Part shown: piece by piece, positions 1 through 6,842 of the stretch
Numbering within the stretch: the first letter of the stretch is position 1
Layout of the letters: each line of letters opens with the position of its first letter
Assembly (NCBI GenBank): GCA_020052215.1
Contig: JAGVPN010000212.1
Span: forward strand, 1 to 8,170
DNA from: Syntrophobacterales bacterium
Lineage (GTDB): Bacteria; Desulfobacterota; Desulfobaccia; Desulfobaccales; 0-14-0-80-60-11
Length of the DNA stretch: 8,170 bases
Direction of reading: 5' to 3'
The notes under the pieces: model-generated
The model's database searches: none
What the model saw: only the letters and a program-made list of their open reading frames with translations
Told to the model about the DNA's origin: nothing
Made by a program: the position numbers and the translations under genes

Positions 1-146
1 GCCGGGGCCGTGGCCGCGGGCGGCGCCCCGGCTGTTTTGGTGGCAGGAGAAGGCGTTGCGGGGCGTTTGGTCGCTTCCCCGTAATACATGAACGCCATGA
101 ACACCACGAAACTTAAGACCAGGGCAATCAAGGCCCGTCTTTCCAT
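1..146 (-). CDS. yidC: Membrane protein insertase YidC, N-terminal part
   Basis: YidC inserts and folds inner-membrane proteins, alone or with the Sec translocon. Only the first 48 codons lie in the window; the gene runs off the left edge. The protein begins MERRALIALVLSFVVF, a short positively charged start followed by one hydrophobic segment (about residues 5-22), then an Ala/Pro/Thr-rich linker. This is how Gram-negative YidC starts before its large periplasmic domain. The start ATG (complement of 144-146) has an AGGAG ribosome-binding site six bases upstream that overlaps the yidD stop codon, so the genes are translationally close. The position directly after rpmH-rnpA-yidD supports the call. 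The catalytic membrane core is outside the window and was not seen. Confidence 0.93.
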   Translation of the reverse strand, partial: MERRALIALVLSFVVFMAFMYYGEATKRPATPSPATKTAGAPPAATAP

Positions 147-155
147 AAAAAACTC

Positions 156-365
156 CTAAGGTACCGGGTCCCACCCCCCGGGGTTAAAGGGATGGCAGCG
201 AGCCAGGCGCCGGAGGGTTAACCCCAGGCCGCGGCAGACGCCGTGACGGCTCAGGGCCTCGGCGGCATACTGAGAACACGTCGGCGCAAACCGGCAGCAA
301 CTGGGAAACAAAGGCGAAATCAGCGCCTGATAGGCGCGGATAATCAGCAGGGCCACGTTAGTCAT
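156..365 (-). CDS. yidD: Membrane protein insertion efficiency factor YidD
   Basis: YidD is a small membrane-associated protein that helps the YidC/Sec route of membrane protein insertion. The 69-residue product is the usual family length. It has an amphipathic N-terminal helix (residues 3-19), the CRFAPTCSQYA motif at 24-34 with the family cysteines, and the C-terminal RCHPFNPGGWDPV signature at 56-68, all diagnostic for the family. The ATG lies inside the end of rnpA: the bases ATGACTAA hold both the yidD start and the rnpA stop, an 8-base overlap that implies translational coupling. The next gene downstream is yidC. Confidence 0.97.
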   Translation of the reverse strand: MTNVALLIIRAYQALISPLFPSCCRFAPTCSQYAAEALSRHGVCRGLGLTLRRLARCHPFNPGGWDPVP

Positions 366-744
366 GGGTTCTCTGCCGGGCCCGGGAGAGCAGCAGCCGG
401 CCCAACTCCTCTTCGACCTGATGATAACCTAAAGCCGGAGCCCCTTTTTTGGCCATGATCACCAGGTCAAAAGCGGGCAATCCGGTTTGGTGGCGGCGAA
501 AAAACTCCCGGAGCAAACGTTTGACGCGATTCCGCTGTACCGCTTTTCCCAGGCGCCGGGTCACCACCAGCCCCAGCCGGGGATGGCCCTGGGCCATGGG
601 CGCCAGGACCACGCCGAAATGGCGGGTGTGGAGCCGCTTGCCCTGGGCCTGCGCCCGCAGATAGTCTTGGCGATGGCGGAGCCGCGCCGCCTTGGTGAAA
701 CGGGCGGTCCCTTTGGGGTTGGTTTCAGGACAGGGGCAGAGCAC
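358..744 (-). CDS. rnpA: Ribonuclease P protein component
   Basis: RnpA is the protein subunit of RNase P; it binds the catalytic RNA and helps it process the 5' ends of precursor tRNAs. The 128-residue, very basic protein contains the family core: LGLVVTRRLGKAV at 57-69 followed by the RNR signature RNRVKRLLRE at 71-80, which contacts the RNA. The N-terminal KAARLRHRQDY stretch (18-28) is also typical. The start chosen is a GTG (complement of 742-744), because no in-frame ATG lies upstream before a stop codon. No clear Shine-Dalgarno sequence precedes it, so the exact start is uncertain and the first 12 or so residues may not be real. The gene is 43 bases after rpmH and overlaps yidD by 8 bases. 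Confidence 0.95.
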   Translation of the reverse strand: MLCPCPETNPKGTARFTKAARLRHRQDYLRAQAQGKRLHTRHFGVVLAPMAQGHPRLGLVVTRRLGKAVQRNRVKRLLREFFRRHQTGLPAFDLVIMAKKGAPALGYHQVEEELGRLLLSRARQRTHD

Positions 745-787
745 CGGCAGTTGGCATCAGGGATGAGGCTTCAAGGCTCCCCACCTC

Positions 788-925
788 TCAGACGGAAAGG
801 CGTTTACGGCCTCTGGCCCGGCGACGCTTCAAAATCCGGCGCCCGCCCCGGTTGCTCATCCGTTCCAAAAACCCGTGGGTGCGGGCCCGGCGCAAATTAC
901 TGGGTTGATAGGTGCGTTTTGACAT
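788..925 (-). CDS. rpmH: 50S ribosomal protein L34
   Basis: L34 is a small, highly basic protein of the large ribosomal subunit. The 45-residue reading frame starts [18 protein letters not shown] and continues with [25 protein letters not shown], which matches L34 almost position by position. The length is right for the family. The ATG (complement of 923-925) has a good AAGGAT ribosome-binding site (complement of 932-937) six bases upstream. It is the first gene of the rpmH-rnpA-yidD-yidC operon and lies about 40 bases from a consensus promoter. The gene often sits beside dnaA and the replication origin; no dnaA is present here. Confidence 0.98.
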   Translation of the reverse strand: MSKRTYQPSNLRRARTHGFLERMSNRGGRRILKRRRARGRKRLSV

Positions 926-963
926 TTACTCATCCTTATTCCCGGAACTTATTCCAAACATGA

Positions 964-992
964 TATAAATCATTTTAATCCGCCTTTGTCAA
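964..992 (-). promoter_or_regulatory. Sigma70-type promoter of the rpmH operon
   Basis: Read on the minus strand, a perfect TTGACA -35 box (complement of 987-992) is followed after 17 bases by TTTATA (complement of 964-969), a good -10 box. The predicted start is near 957, giving a leader of about 30 bases before rpmH. Spacing, orientation and position all fit a housekeeping promoter. Confidence 0.8.
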
Positions 993-998
993 GGTATC

Positions 999-1080
999 TC
1001 CTAGATTGGTAGTGTATCAGTTTGAAAATATCGGAGGGATAAATCTAGGAATGAAGAGGTTCTGCATTCAGATATGAATG
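999..1080. repeat. Inverted repeat and small dyad in AT-rich intergenic DNA
   Basis: A perfect 9-base inverted repeat, TCCTAGATT at 999-1007 and AATCTAGGA at 1042-1050, is separated by 34 bases. A second dyad follows at 1065-1080 (CATTCA, loop GATA, TGAATG). Neither has a T-tract. The 9-base repeat lies just upstream of the rpmH -35 box, so an operator, a recombination remnant or chance are all possible. Apart from the rpmH promoter and the nuclease terminator I see nothing else in 926-1154. Confidence 0.4.
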
Positions 1081-1107
1081 TAGGAATCTATTGGCTAGTT
1101 TGGGGAA

Positions 1108-1130
1108 TTAAAAAGCGGCCCGGAGACCGC
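1108..1130 (-). terminator. Intrinsic terminator of the NYN nuclease gene
   Basis: On the minus strand, GCGGTC, loop TCCG, GGCCGC (complement of 1115-1130) forms a 6-bp stem with one G-U pair. It is closed by a UNCG-type tetraloop and followed directly by TTTTT. It lies 24 bases after the stop codon of the NYN gene. The G-U pair and T-tract both work only in the minus-strand transcript. Confidence 0.8.
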
Positions 1131-1154
1131 CATATATTTTTATGCAAGAGAAAA

Positions 1155-1694
1155 TTAATAACAGTCTACGAAAAAACCAGCATCCAATCGGATTTCTTGA
1201 TCGGCACTGCTAGCTACGGCATTTGAACGACTACGATTAAACATTGCAGCGATAATCTGCTTCCCAGCGGCCTTTACGGCATCTACAGCTGGAGCAAGGT
1301 CTCCATCACCAGACACAAGGATAGATAAGTCATAATGATTTAAAAAGGCCATTGAAACCATATCTGTCGCAATCAATGTGTCTACCCCTTTTTGAATATA
1401 ACCTCCCCTTCTAAAAATAAGGGGACGCGTTTTGAGAGTAACAAATGGCATACGCTGAACCTGGTTAAAAAATCTCATCTGAGCCGCATATTTATCCGGC
1501 TCTCTGGTTTGATCGTAGATGCCGGTATAAACATGTACACGAATTAGCCGCCGGTGAAGACAAGAAAGTTTGCAGGATAATTTATGGAAATCAATATTGG
1601 TATTGACATTAAGTGCTTTCAAACTTTCGTAAAGATTCATAGCATCAATAAATACCATAACTCTTTCAGGTACCATTCCAGGTGGATTTGACAT
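1155..1694 (-). CDS. NYN domain (LabA/DUF88-type, PIN-like) putative ribonuclease
   Basis: The 179-residue protein looks like a single NYN domain, a PIN/FLAP-like metal-dependent nuclease fold thought to act on RNA. Visible signatures in order are VMVFIDAMNLY at 12-22 (acidic D17, N20), KGVDTLIATDMV at 102-113 (D105, D111) and ILVSGDGDLAPAVDAVKAAGK at 125-145 (D130, D132). Together these give the usual cluster of metal-binding acidic residues, so the protein is probably catalytically intact. There is no signal peptide or membrane segment. The ATG (complement of 1692-1694) has an AAGGAG site five bases upstream. Base composition is near 40% GC in sampled lines against about 65% in the flanking operons, which suggests acquisition by transfer. 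It is alone on its strand, with its own terminator and a structured RNA in front. The substrate is unknown; RNA decay, a toxin or an anti-phage role are possible. Confidence 0.87.
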   Translation of the reverse strand: MSNPPGMVPERVMVFIDAMNLYESLKALNVNTNIDFHKLSCKLSCLHRRLIRVHVYTGIYDQTREPDKYAAQMRFFNQVQRMPFVTLKTRPLIFRRGGYIQKGVDTLIATDMVSMAFLNHYDLSILVSGDGDLAPAVDAVKAAGKQIIAAMFNRSRSNAVASSADQEIRLDAGFFVDCY

Positions 1695-1720
1695 GAAAAC
1701 TCCTTCATTCTTCGGGGTTC

Positions 1721-1758
1721 AAAAAAGATCGGGGGTTGACCAAAAGGCCAACCCCCGA
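1721..1758 (-). terminator. Intrinsic terminator between the leader RNA and the NYN gene
   Basis: On the minus strand, TCGGGGGTTGGCC and GGTCAACCCCCGA form a 13-bp stem with a TTTT loop and one G-U pair, followed by TCTTTTTT. It is a strong intrinsic terminator placed after the promoter and before the nuclease ribosome-binding site. Nuclease expression from that promoter therefore needs read-through. Confidence 0.85.
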
Positions 1759-1835
1759 GAGGAATCGGCCCGATATTGTGTGACCAATACCGGGGAGGAA
1801 TCCAAGTCAGTAGCGCGGAGATTACCCCCATCGCT
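1721..1835 (-). ncRNA. Candidate structured small RNA or attenuated leader, about 115 nt
   Basis: The predicted start (A at 1835) lies the expected distance after a consensus promoter. From that base the minus-strand RNA folds at once. Hairpin 1 (1835-1812) has arms AGCGAUGGGG and CUCCGCGCU, a bulged A and loop GUAAU. Hairpin 2 (1794-1769) is 10 bp with loop GUCACA. Hairpin 3 (1758-1729) is 13 bp and is followed by a T-tract. The linkers before hairpins 2 and 3 both contain GATTCCTC (1802-1795 and 1766-1759), which stays unpaired in this fold. Each hairpin has G-U pairs that would be A-C mismatches in the opposite strand, so the RNA is meant for this strand. The end lies 27 bases before the NYN start codon. 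It could be an independent small RNA, an RNA antitoxin or an attenuator leader; I recognise no known RNA family. Confidence 0.6.
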
Positions 1836-1841
1836 GACTTG

Positions 1842-1869
1842 ATTATAAATATCGGATTTATTTTGTCAA
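1842..1869 (-). promoter_or_regulatory. Consensus sigma70 promoter for the leader RNA and NYN gene
   Basis: A perfect TTGACA (complement of 1864-1869) and a perfect TATAAT (complement of 1842-1847) are separated by 16 bases on the minus strand. The predicted start is the A at 1835. This is the strongest promoter in the window on inspection. A perfect 7-base dyad, AAGTCAG / CTGACTT (1840-1834 and 1810-1804 on the minus strand, half-sites 30 bases apart), covers the start point and could be an operator. Confidence 0.85.
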
Positions 1870-2126
1870 GCATTAATTTATAGGGTAACCCCTGATTTTC
1901 AAGAAGGATTTCCCTGTTTCCCCTGGCTAATCGGCAAGAGCAGTTGGCTACTGCCTTATGCACAGGCGAGACGCCTGCCACCTCACTGCCACCAAAAACT
2001 TTTACCGGCATTAGTATAAAGGGACGCAATATATGACCGTCGAGAGGGCTCCGGCCCCCTTGGAAGGATTTTTAGGTTGAAATTTTTCACTAAGTAGGCA
2101 AAATAGATAAGTGAGGGGCATCTCAC
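1870..2126. other. Intergenic region between divergent NYN and mreB units, no gene seen
   Basis: This stretch separates the minus-strand NYN promoter from the plus-strand mreB leader. It holds one copy of the GGCGTCTCGCC repeat and a small hairpin GTGAG/CTCAC at 2111-2126. Reading frames here are 15-18 codons with no ribosome-binding site. mreB needs a promoter in or after this region, but I could not find a convincing -35/-10 pair. Confidence 0.5.
1959..1982. repeat. Dispersed palindromic repeat, minus-oriented copy
   Basis: On the minus strand this reads GGTGGCAGGCGTCTCGCCTG followed by TGCA. It is nearly identical, in opposite orientation, to the copy at 7976-8001 (one two-base deletion, CA, in the left arm). 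Two copies in one 8-kb window, both in non-coding DNA, indicate a genome-wide REP-like intergenic repeat. Confidence 0.7.
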
Positions 2127-2180
2127 GTGGCGATGGCGCTCGGGGAACGGGCGCTTTTTTTAGCCCTCGGCCATCGTCAC
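2127..2180 (+). terminator. Intrinsic terminator nested in a longer stem upstream of mreB
   Basis: GCGCTCG (2136-2142), loop GGGAA, CGGGCGC (2148-2154) forms a 7-bp stem with one G-U pair, followed by seven T (2155-2161), a typical intrinsic terminator. It is enclosed by an 11-bp stem, GTGGCGATGGC (2127-2137) with GCCATCGTCAC (2170-2180), whose single G-U pair works only on the plus strand. The two stems share 2136-2137. GGGC (2149-2152) can also pair with GCCC (2163-2166). No gene precedes it on this strand, so it either attenuates mreB or ends a short RNA. Confidence 0.65.
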
Positions 2181-2212
2181 CCCCACCGGCAGCGGTGTTT
2201 CCAAGATGCTAA

Positions 2213-3262
<1,050 letters not shown>

Positions 3263-3273
3263 GGCGGTTAGAT

Positions 3274-4107
3274 GTGCACCCCAAAGGTCGCTACCGCATA
3301 CCGCTCCTTTTAGTTCTGACCCTGCTGCTGGTCTTTTCTGTCCTCTCCCTGAGCCTCAAGCGCTCGCCGGCCTTGAGCAAATTACAGGGGCTGGTCGTCT
3401 CCATGACCGCCCCCGGTATGGAGGGGCTTTCGTACGTGGGCCGCAGCGCCAAACAACTCTGGCTGGGCTATTTCTATCTGGTGGGGGTGCGGCGGCAAAA
3501 TGCCGAATTACAGGGGCACCTGGAGGAGTATAAGCAGCGGGAGGTCCTCTTCCAGGAAGCCCAACAGGCCCTGACGCGCCTTGAAGTCCTCCTGGACCTG
3601 AAGCGGCAGGTGGCCCTCCCCGTCATCGGGGCCCGGGTCATCGCCTACGACCCCAGCCTGTGGTCCCGTTCCGCCATCATCAATCAGGGCAAGGCCCAGG
3701 GAGTCAAGGAGGGTCTGCCGGTACTGGCCCCCCAAGGCATTGTGGGGCGCATTGTGGGGGTCTACCCCGAGTATTCCAAGGTGATGCTCATCGTGGACCG
3801 CAAGAGCGGCGCCGATGCTATGGTGCAGCGCACCCGGATCCGGGGCATGCTCAAGGGCAAGGGCGGCAACCGCTGCGCCCTGGAATTTGTCCCCAAGAGC
3901 GCCGACGTGCAGGTGGGTGACCTGGTGCTGGCCTCCGGGTTGGTGGGCCTGTATCCCAAAGGTCTGGTCTTTGGAAAGGTCACCGCGGCCAACAAGAAAA
4001 ACCCCGGCGTCTTTCAGGAGATCGAGGTTACTCCCAGCGTCGATTTATCCACCCTGGAAGAGGTTCTGGTGGTGAAAGTGGCCACTCTGGCCTTTCCCGA
4101 ACCATGA
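3274..4107 (+). CDS. mreC: Rod shape-determining protein MreC
   Basis: MreC is a bitopic inner-membrane protein whose periplasmic part binds and activates PBP2 in the elongasome. The frame encodes 277 residues from this GTG. It has one membrane segment (about 8-27, RIPLLLVLTLLLVF onward), a coiled coil (about 72-110), and the two beta-barrel domains with conserved stretches DPSLWSRSAIINQG, LAPQGIVGRIVGV and SGLVGLYPKGLVFGKV. The start is ambiguous. A TTG at 3259 overlaps the mreB stop (ATTGA) but has no good ribosome-binding site, while GTG at 3274 has GAGG nine bases upstream, so GTG is preferred. The stop overlaps the mreD ATG. Confidence 0.95.
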   Translation: MHPKGRYRIPLLLVLTLLLVFSVLSLSLKRSPALSKLQGLVVSMTAPGMEGLSYVGRSAKQLWLGYFYLVGVRRQNAELQGHLEEYKQREVLFQEAQQALTRLEVLLDLKRQVALPVIGARVIAYDPSLWSRSAIINQGKAQGVKEGLPVLAPQGIVGRIVGVYPEYSKVMLIVDRKSGADAMVQRTRIRGMLKGKGGNRCALEFVPKSADVQVGDLVLASGLVGLYPKGLVFGKVTAANKKNPGVFQEIEVTPSVDLSTLEEVLVVKVATLAFPEP

Positions 4108-4634
4108 TTGCGCCTCTGATAGCTTTCAGCCTGCTGGGCCTGATCCTCTTTTACGTGCAGACCCTGGTGTTATTCCCCTATGTGCACCTGCGTCTGCTGG
4201 CCCTGCTGCTGTTCTACGTGGGCCTGAGGCCGTCCCTACCTCTGGCCCTGGCATTGAGCCTGGTGTTGGGCTGCCTCCAGGATAGTTATGCCACCACCCC
4301 TTTCGGGCTTCATTTGGGGGCGTCCCTGGTGCTGGTGGCCGTGGCCCGGTATTCCCGCCGCGGCCTGCTCCTCCAGCAACTGGGTTTCCAGGCGTTGGCC
4401 AGCCTGGCCGCCCTGGCTTTACAAGAGGTGGGGTTGCAGCTCGGCGCCTTCATGCTGAGCTATCAGCCTCTTTTTTCCTACAACCTGACCAAGGTGCACA
4501 GCATAGAGATCCTGAGCACTGCGGCCCTGGGCCCCCTGATGCATCTTTTGGTGCAGGGCGTGGACAACTGCCTGCGCCGTCTGGGCTGGCGACCCAGAAG
4601 TGACCCCATGCCCTATCAGCCTTTTGGAGAATGA
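4104..4634 (+). CDS. mreD: Rod shape-determining protein MreD
   Basis: MreD is a polytopic inner-membrane partner of MreC. The 176-residue protein is about the family length and almost entirely hydrophobic, with five or six membrane segments. The family motif appears as LALSLVLGCLQDSYATTPFG, in which the LQDSY/PFG loop is typical, followed by LHLGASLVLVAVARYSRR. The ATG overlaps the mreC stop (ATGA), so the two are translationally coupled. After its stop there are about 145 bases before the preferred mrdA start, a longer gap than elsewhere in this operon, holding only a weak hairpin (about 4720-4739). Confidence 0.95.
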   Translation: MIAPLIAFSLLGLILFYVQTLVLFPYVHLRLLALLLFYVGLRPSLPLALALSLVLGCLQDSYATTPFGLHLGASLVLVAVARYSRRGLLLQQLGFQALASLAALALQEVGLQLGAFMLSYQPLFSYNLTKVHSIEILSTAALGPLMHLLVQGVDNCLRRLGWRPRSDPMPYQPFGE

Positions 4635-4780
4635 GGGAGGCAAACTCGAATCAGGCCGGGCCCTGAGACCGTCCCTTGCCAACGACGAGGTGATGGTGGC
4701 CCAGCCCGCGGATTTTTTCCCAATCCGGCAACCGATTGCCCTGGTTACCGTGCTAATGACCCGGATGAGTGAGAGCGGCC

Positions 4781-6658
4781 ATGCTGCGCCCGAATGAACC
4801 AAGATTTTCCGGCTTCAAGCTCCTGGAATCCAGCTTGGGGGGGGTCATGTCCCCGGAAGAACAGGAGCGCCTCCGCCGGACCTTCGCCCGCATCGCCCTG
4901 ATCATCCTTTGCCTCTTCGGGCTCCTCTTTCTGCGTCTCTGGTTCCTGCAGCTGTTGCAGGGGGAGGAGATGCAGCAGCGTTCGGAACACAACCGGATTC
5001 GCCTCCAGGACCTGCCGCCCTGGCGGGGCATGATTCTGGACCACCAGGGCCAGGTGCTGGTGGCCAACCGGCCCAGCTATGAACTGGTAGTGGTTCTGGA
5101 GGATGTGGGGAATATCCCCCTCCTGGCCGGGCGCCTGGCCCACCTGTTGCGTCTAGACCCCCAGCCGCTAACGGCCCAACTGCAAAATGGCAAGAAAGCC
5201 GGCCTGCACCAGGTGCGGGTCCGGGCCGACCTTGCTTGGGATGAGATGGCCCAGGTGGAGACCTTTCAACCGGAACTGCCCGGGGTCCTCATTCAGGTCC
5301 AGCCGAAGCGGGAATATCGCCACAAAGGCATGGCCTGCCATGTCCTGGGCTACCTGGGGGAACTCAGCGACGTCCAACTCAAGAGCGGCAAGTTTCCTGA
5401 TTATAAAATGGGGGATTACCTGGGCAAATGCGGGCTGGAGCTGGCCTGGGAAAAGTACCTCCGGGGCCAACGGGGCTCCCGCCGCATCGAAGTGGACGCC
5501 TACGGGCGGGAACTGGGCCAGTTGGACAGCCTCTTTCCCACTCCCGGGGCCAACATCTACCTCAGCCTGAATAACCGGATGCAACGGGAAGCCGAAGCCT
5601 GCCTGGAAGGCCAGGTGGGGGCCATCGTGGCCCTTGATCCCAGAACCGGCCGGGTCCTGGCCCTGGCGTCCTCGCCCACCTATTCCCAGGAGGCCTTCGA
5701 ACGGGGACTTTCCAACCAGGAGTGGCAACGGATCAACCATGATAAGAACCACCCCCTGGAAAACCGCACCCTGAAGGGTCAGTATCCCCCGGGTTCCACC
5801 TTTAAAATCGTCATGGCGGTGGCCGGCCTGGAGGAAAAGGTCATCACCCCCAGCACCCTCATCAACTGCACCGGCGCCATGCCTGTGGGCAATCACGTGT
5901 TTCACTGCTGGAGCAAACGCGGCCACGGCCCCATGAACCTCCACCAGGCCATGGTGCATTCCTGCGACATCTATTTTTACGAGGTGGGGCGGCGCCTGGG
6001 GATTGACCGCATCAATGAGTGGAGCAGGCGCTTCGGCCTGGGCGCGCCCACCAGCCTCGATCTGGACAAGGAGATGCCGGGCCTGGCGCCTTCCCCGGCC
6101 TGGAAAAGGGCTCGATTCCATCAGCCCTGGCACGAAGGCGATACGATCCTGGTATCCATCGGCCAGGGCTACAATCTGGCCACTCCCATCCAGATGGCCC
6201 GGGTGGTGGCGGCCATTGCCAACGGCGGCATCGTCTATAAACCCTTTCTGGTGGAGAAGGTGGAAAGCCCGGCCGGGGAGATTCTCTATCAGGCCAAGCC
6301 CCAGGCGCAATCCCGCCTGAGGGCCAGCCCGGCCAATCTGGAGGCGGTGCGCCAGTCCCTGGTGGGGGTGGTCAACGTAGGCACGGCCAAGGCCGCCCGC
6401 CTGTCCCACATCCAGGTGGCCGGCAAAACCGGCACTGCCCAGGTGGTCGCCATGGATCGGGATAATCCCCAAAAGAAGCGAGCCCGGCGGATGGAAGATC
6501 ACGCCTGGTTCGTGGCCTACGCCCCGGCCGACGACCCCCGGGTGGCCGTGGCGGTCCTGGTGGAGCACGCTGGCCACGGCGGCTCCGAAGCCGCCCCCCT
6601 GGCCAGTCGGGTTATTAATGCGTACCTGTCCGAACCCAAGGTGGCCCAGGTGAAATAG
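4781..6658 (+). CDS. mrdA: Penicillin-binding protein 2 (elongation transpeptidase)
   Basis: PBP2 is the class B transpeptidase that cross-links peptidoglycan during cell elongation together with RodA and MreBCD. From this ATG it has 625 residues: a cytoplasmic tail, one membrane anchor (about 36-58), a PBP dimerisation/pedestal domain (about 70-270) and the transpeptidase domain. All three active-site motifs are seen: STFK with nucleophile S339, SCD at 394-396 (PBP2 commonly has SxD here) and KTGT at 549-552. The N-terminus is uncertain. An in-frame GTG lies at 4769 and an in-frame ATG at 4847 just after a run of eight G. Starting there would shorten the tail by 22 residues and give a length and tail closer to those of typical PBP2. 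rodA, often next in this operon, is absent; a convergent gene follows. Confidence 0.96.
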   Translation: MLRPNEPRFSGFKLLESSLGGVMSPEEQERLRRTFARIALIILCLFGLLFLRLWFLQLLQGEEMQQRSEHNRIRLQDLPPWRGMILDHQGQVLVANRPSYELVVVLEDVGNIPLLAGRLAHLLRLDPQPLTAQLQNGKKAGLHQVRVRADLAWDEMAQVETFQPELPGVLIQVQPKREYRHKGMACHVLGYLGELSDVQLKSGKFPDYKMGDYLGKCGLELAWEKYLRGQRGSRRIEVDAYGRELGQLDSLFPTPGANIYLSLNNRMQREAEACLEGQVGAIVALDPRTGRVLALASSPTYSQEAFERGLSNQEWQRINHDKNHPLENRTLKGQYPPGSTFKIVMAVAGLEEKVITPSTLINCTGAMPVGNHVFHCWSKRGHGPMNLHQAMVHSCDIYFYEVGRRLGIDRINEWSRRFGLGAPTSLDLDKEMPGLAPSPAWKRARFHQPWHEGDTILVSIGQGYNLATPIQMARVVAAIANGGIVYKPFLVEKVESPAGEILYQAKPQAQSRLRASPANLEAVRQSLVGVVNVGTAKAARLSHIQVAGKTGTAQVVAMDRDNPQKKRARRMEDHAWFVAYAPADDPRVAVAVLVEHAGHGGSEAAPLASRVINAYLSEPKVAQVK

Positions 6659-6726
6659 GTTTTTTGGGGGGGAGGGGAGAGAGGCAGTTGCTCATGGGCC
6701 TTTGGCCCACCCATAACGCCTGAAAA

Positions 6727-6792
6727 GGTGGTATTGCCAGGCTGTGCAGGACTAACCTGCACTTTGGCACAGGCTGGAAAGCCTGTACCACC
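6727..6792. repeat. Palindromic intergenic repeat between convergent mrdA and pcm
   Basis: The element is bounded by GGTGGTA (6727-6733) and TACCACC (6786-6792). Inside are two hairpins, GCAGG/CCTGC (6746-6760) and CAGGCT/AGCCTG (6770-6785, loop GGAA), and a broader CTGTGC/GCACAG pairing. It resembles in style, though not in exact sequence, the GGTGGCACAGGC repeats elsewhere in the window. It sits between genes that converge, where it could help stop transcription from both sides, although no T-tract follows it. The rest of 6659-6842 has a homopurine run (6666-6684) and a small GGGCC/GGCCC hairpin. Confidence 0.6.
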
Positions 6793-6842
6793 GATTTAAA
6801 GATCTTTCAGACCAGAAACCAGCGCCGCCATATCTGCCTGAT

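Noticed and set aside
487..963. 158-codon plus-strand frame across rnpA and rpmH
   Set aside because: It lies antisense to two certain genes and its translation has no family features.
1956..1964. TTATGCACA, a match to the DnaA box pattern
   Set aside because: It is single, and its last bases are part of the dispersed GCACAGGC repeat, so it is not evidence for an origin.
1637..2029. 130-codon minus-strand frame over the NYN leader
   Set aside because: It runs through the promoter, the three hairpins and the start of the NYN gene in another frame; composition and structure show this is non-coding.
2077..2105. TTGAAA followed 17 bases later by AAAATA as an mreB promoter
   Set aside because: The -10 box matches the consensus at only two positions and no better box lies nearby, so I do not call it.
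4600..4797. 65-codon plus-strand frame bridging mreD and mrdA
   Set aside because: It overlaps both genes out of frame, has no good ribosome-binding site and no family character.
5168..6577. 469-codon open frame on the minus strand opposite mrdA
   Set aside because: It is a by-product of high GC and strong codon bias in mrdA, whose three active-site motifs prove the plus strand. The antisense product is His/Gly/Pro-rich with no recognisable domain.
6695..6709. TGGGCC-TTT-GGCCCA hairpin after mrdA as a terminator
   Set aside because: No T-tract follows on either strand at the required distance.
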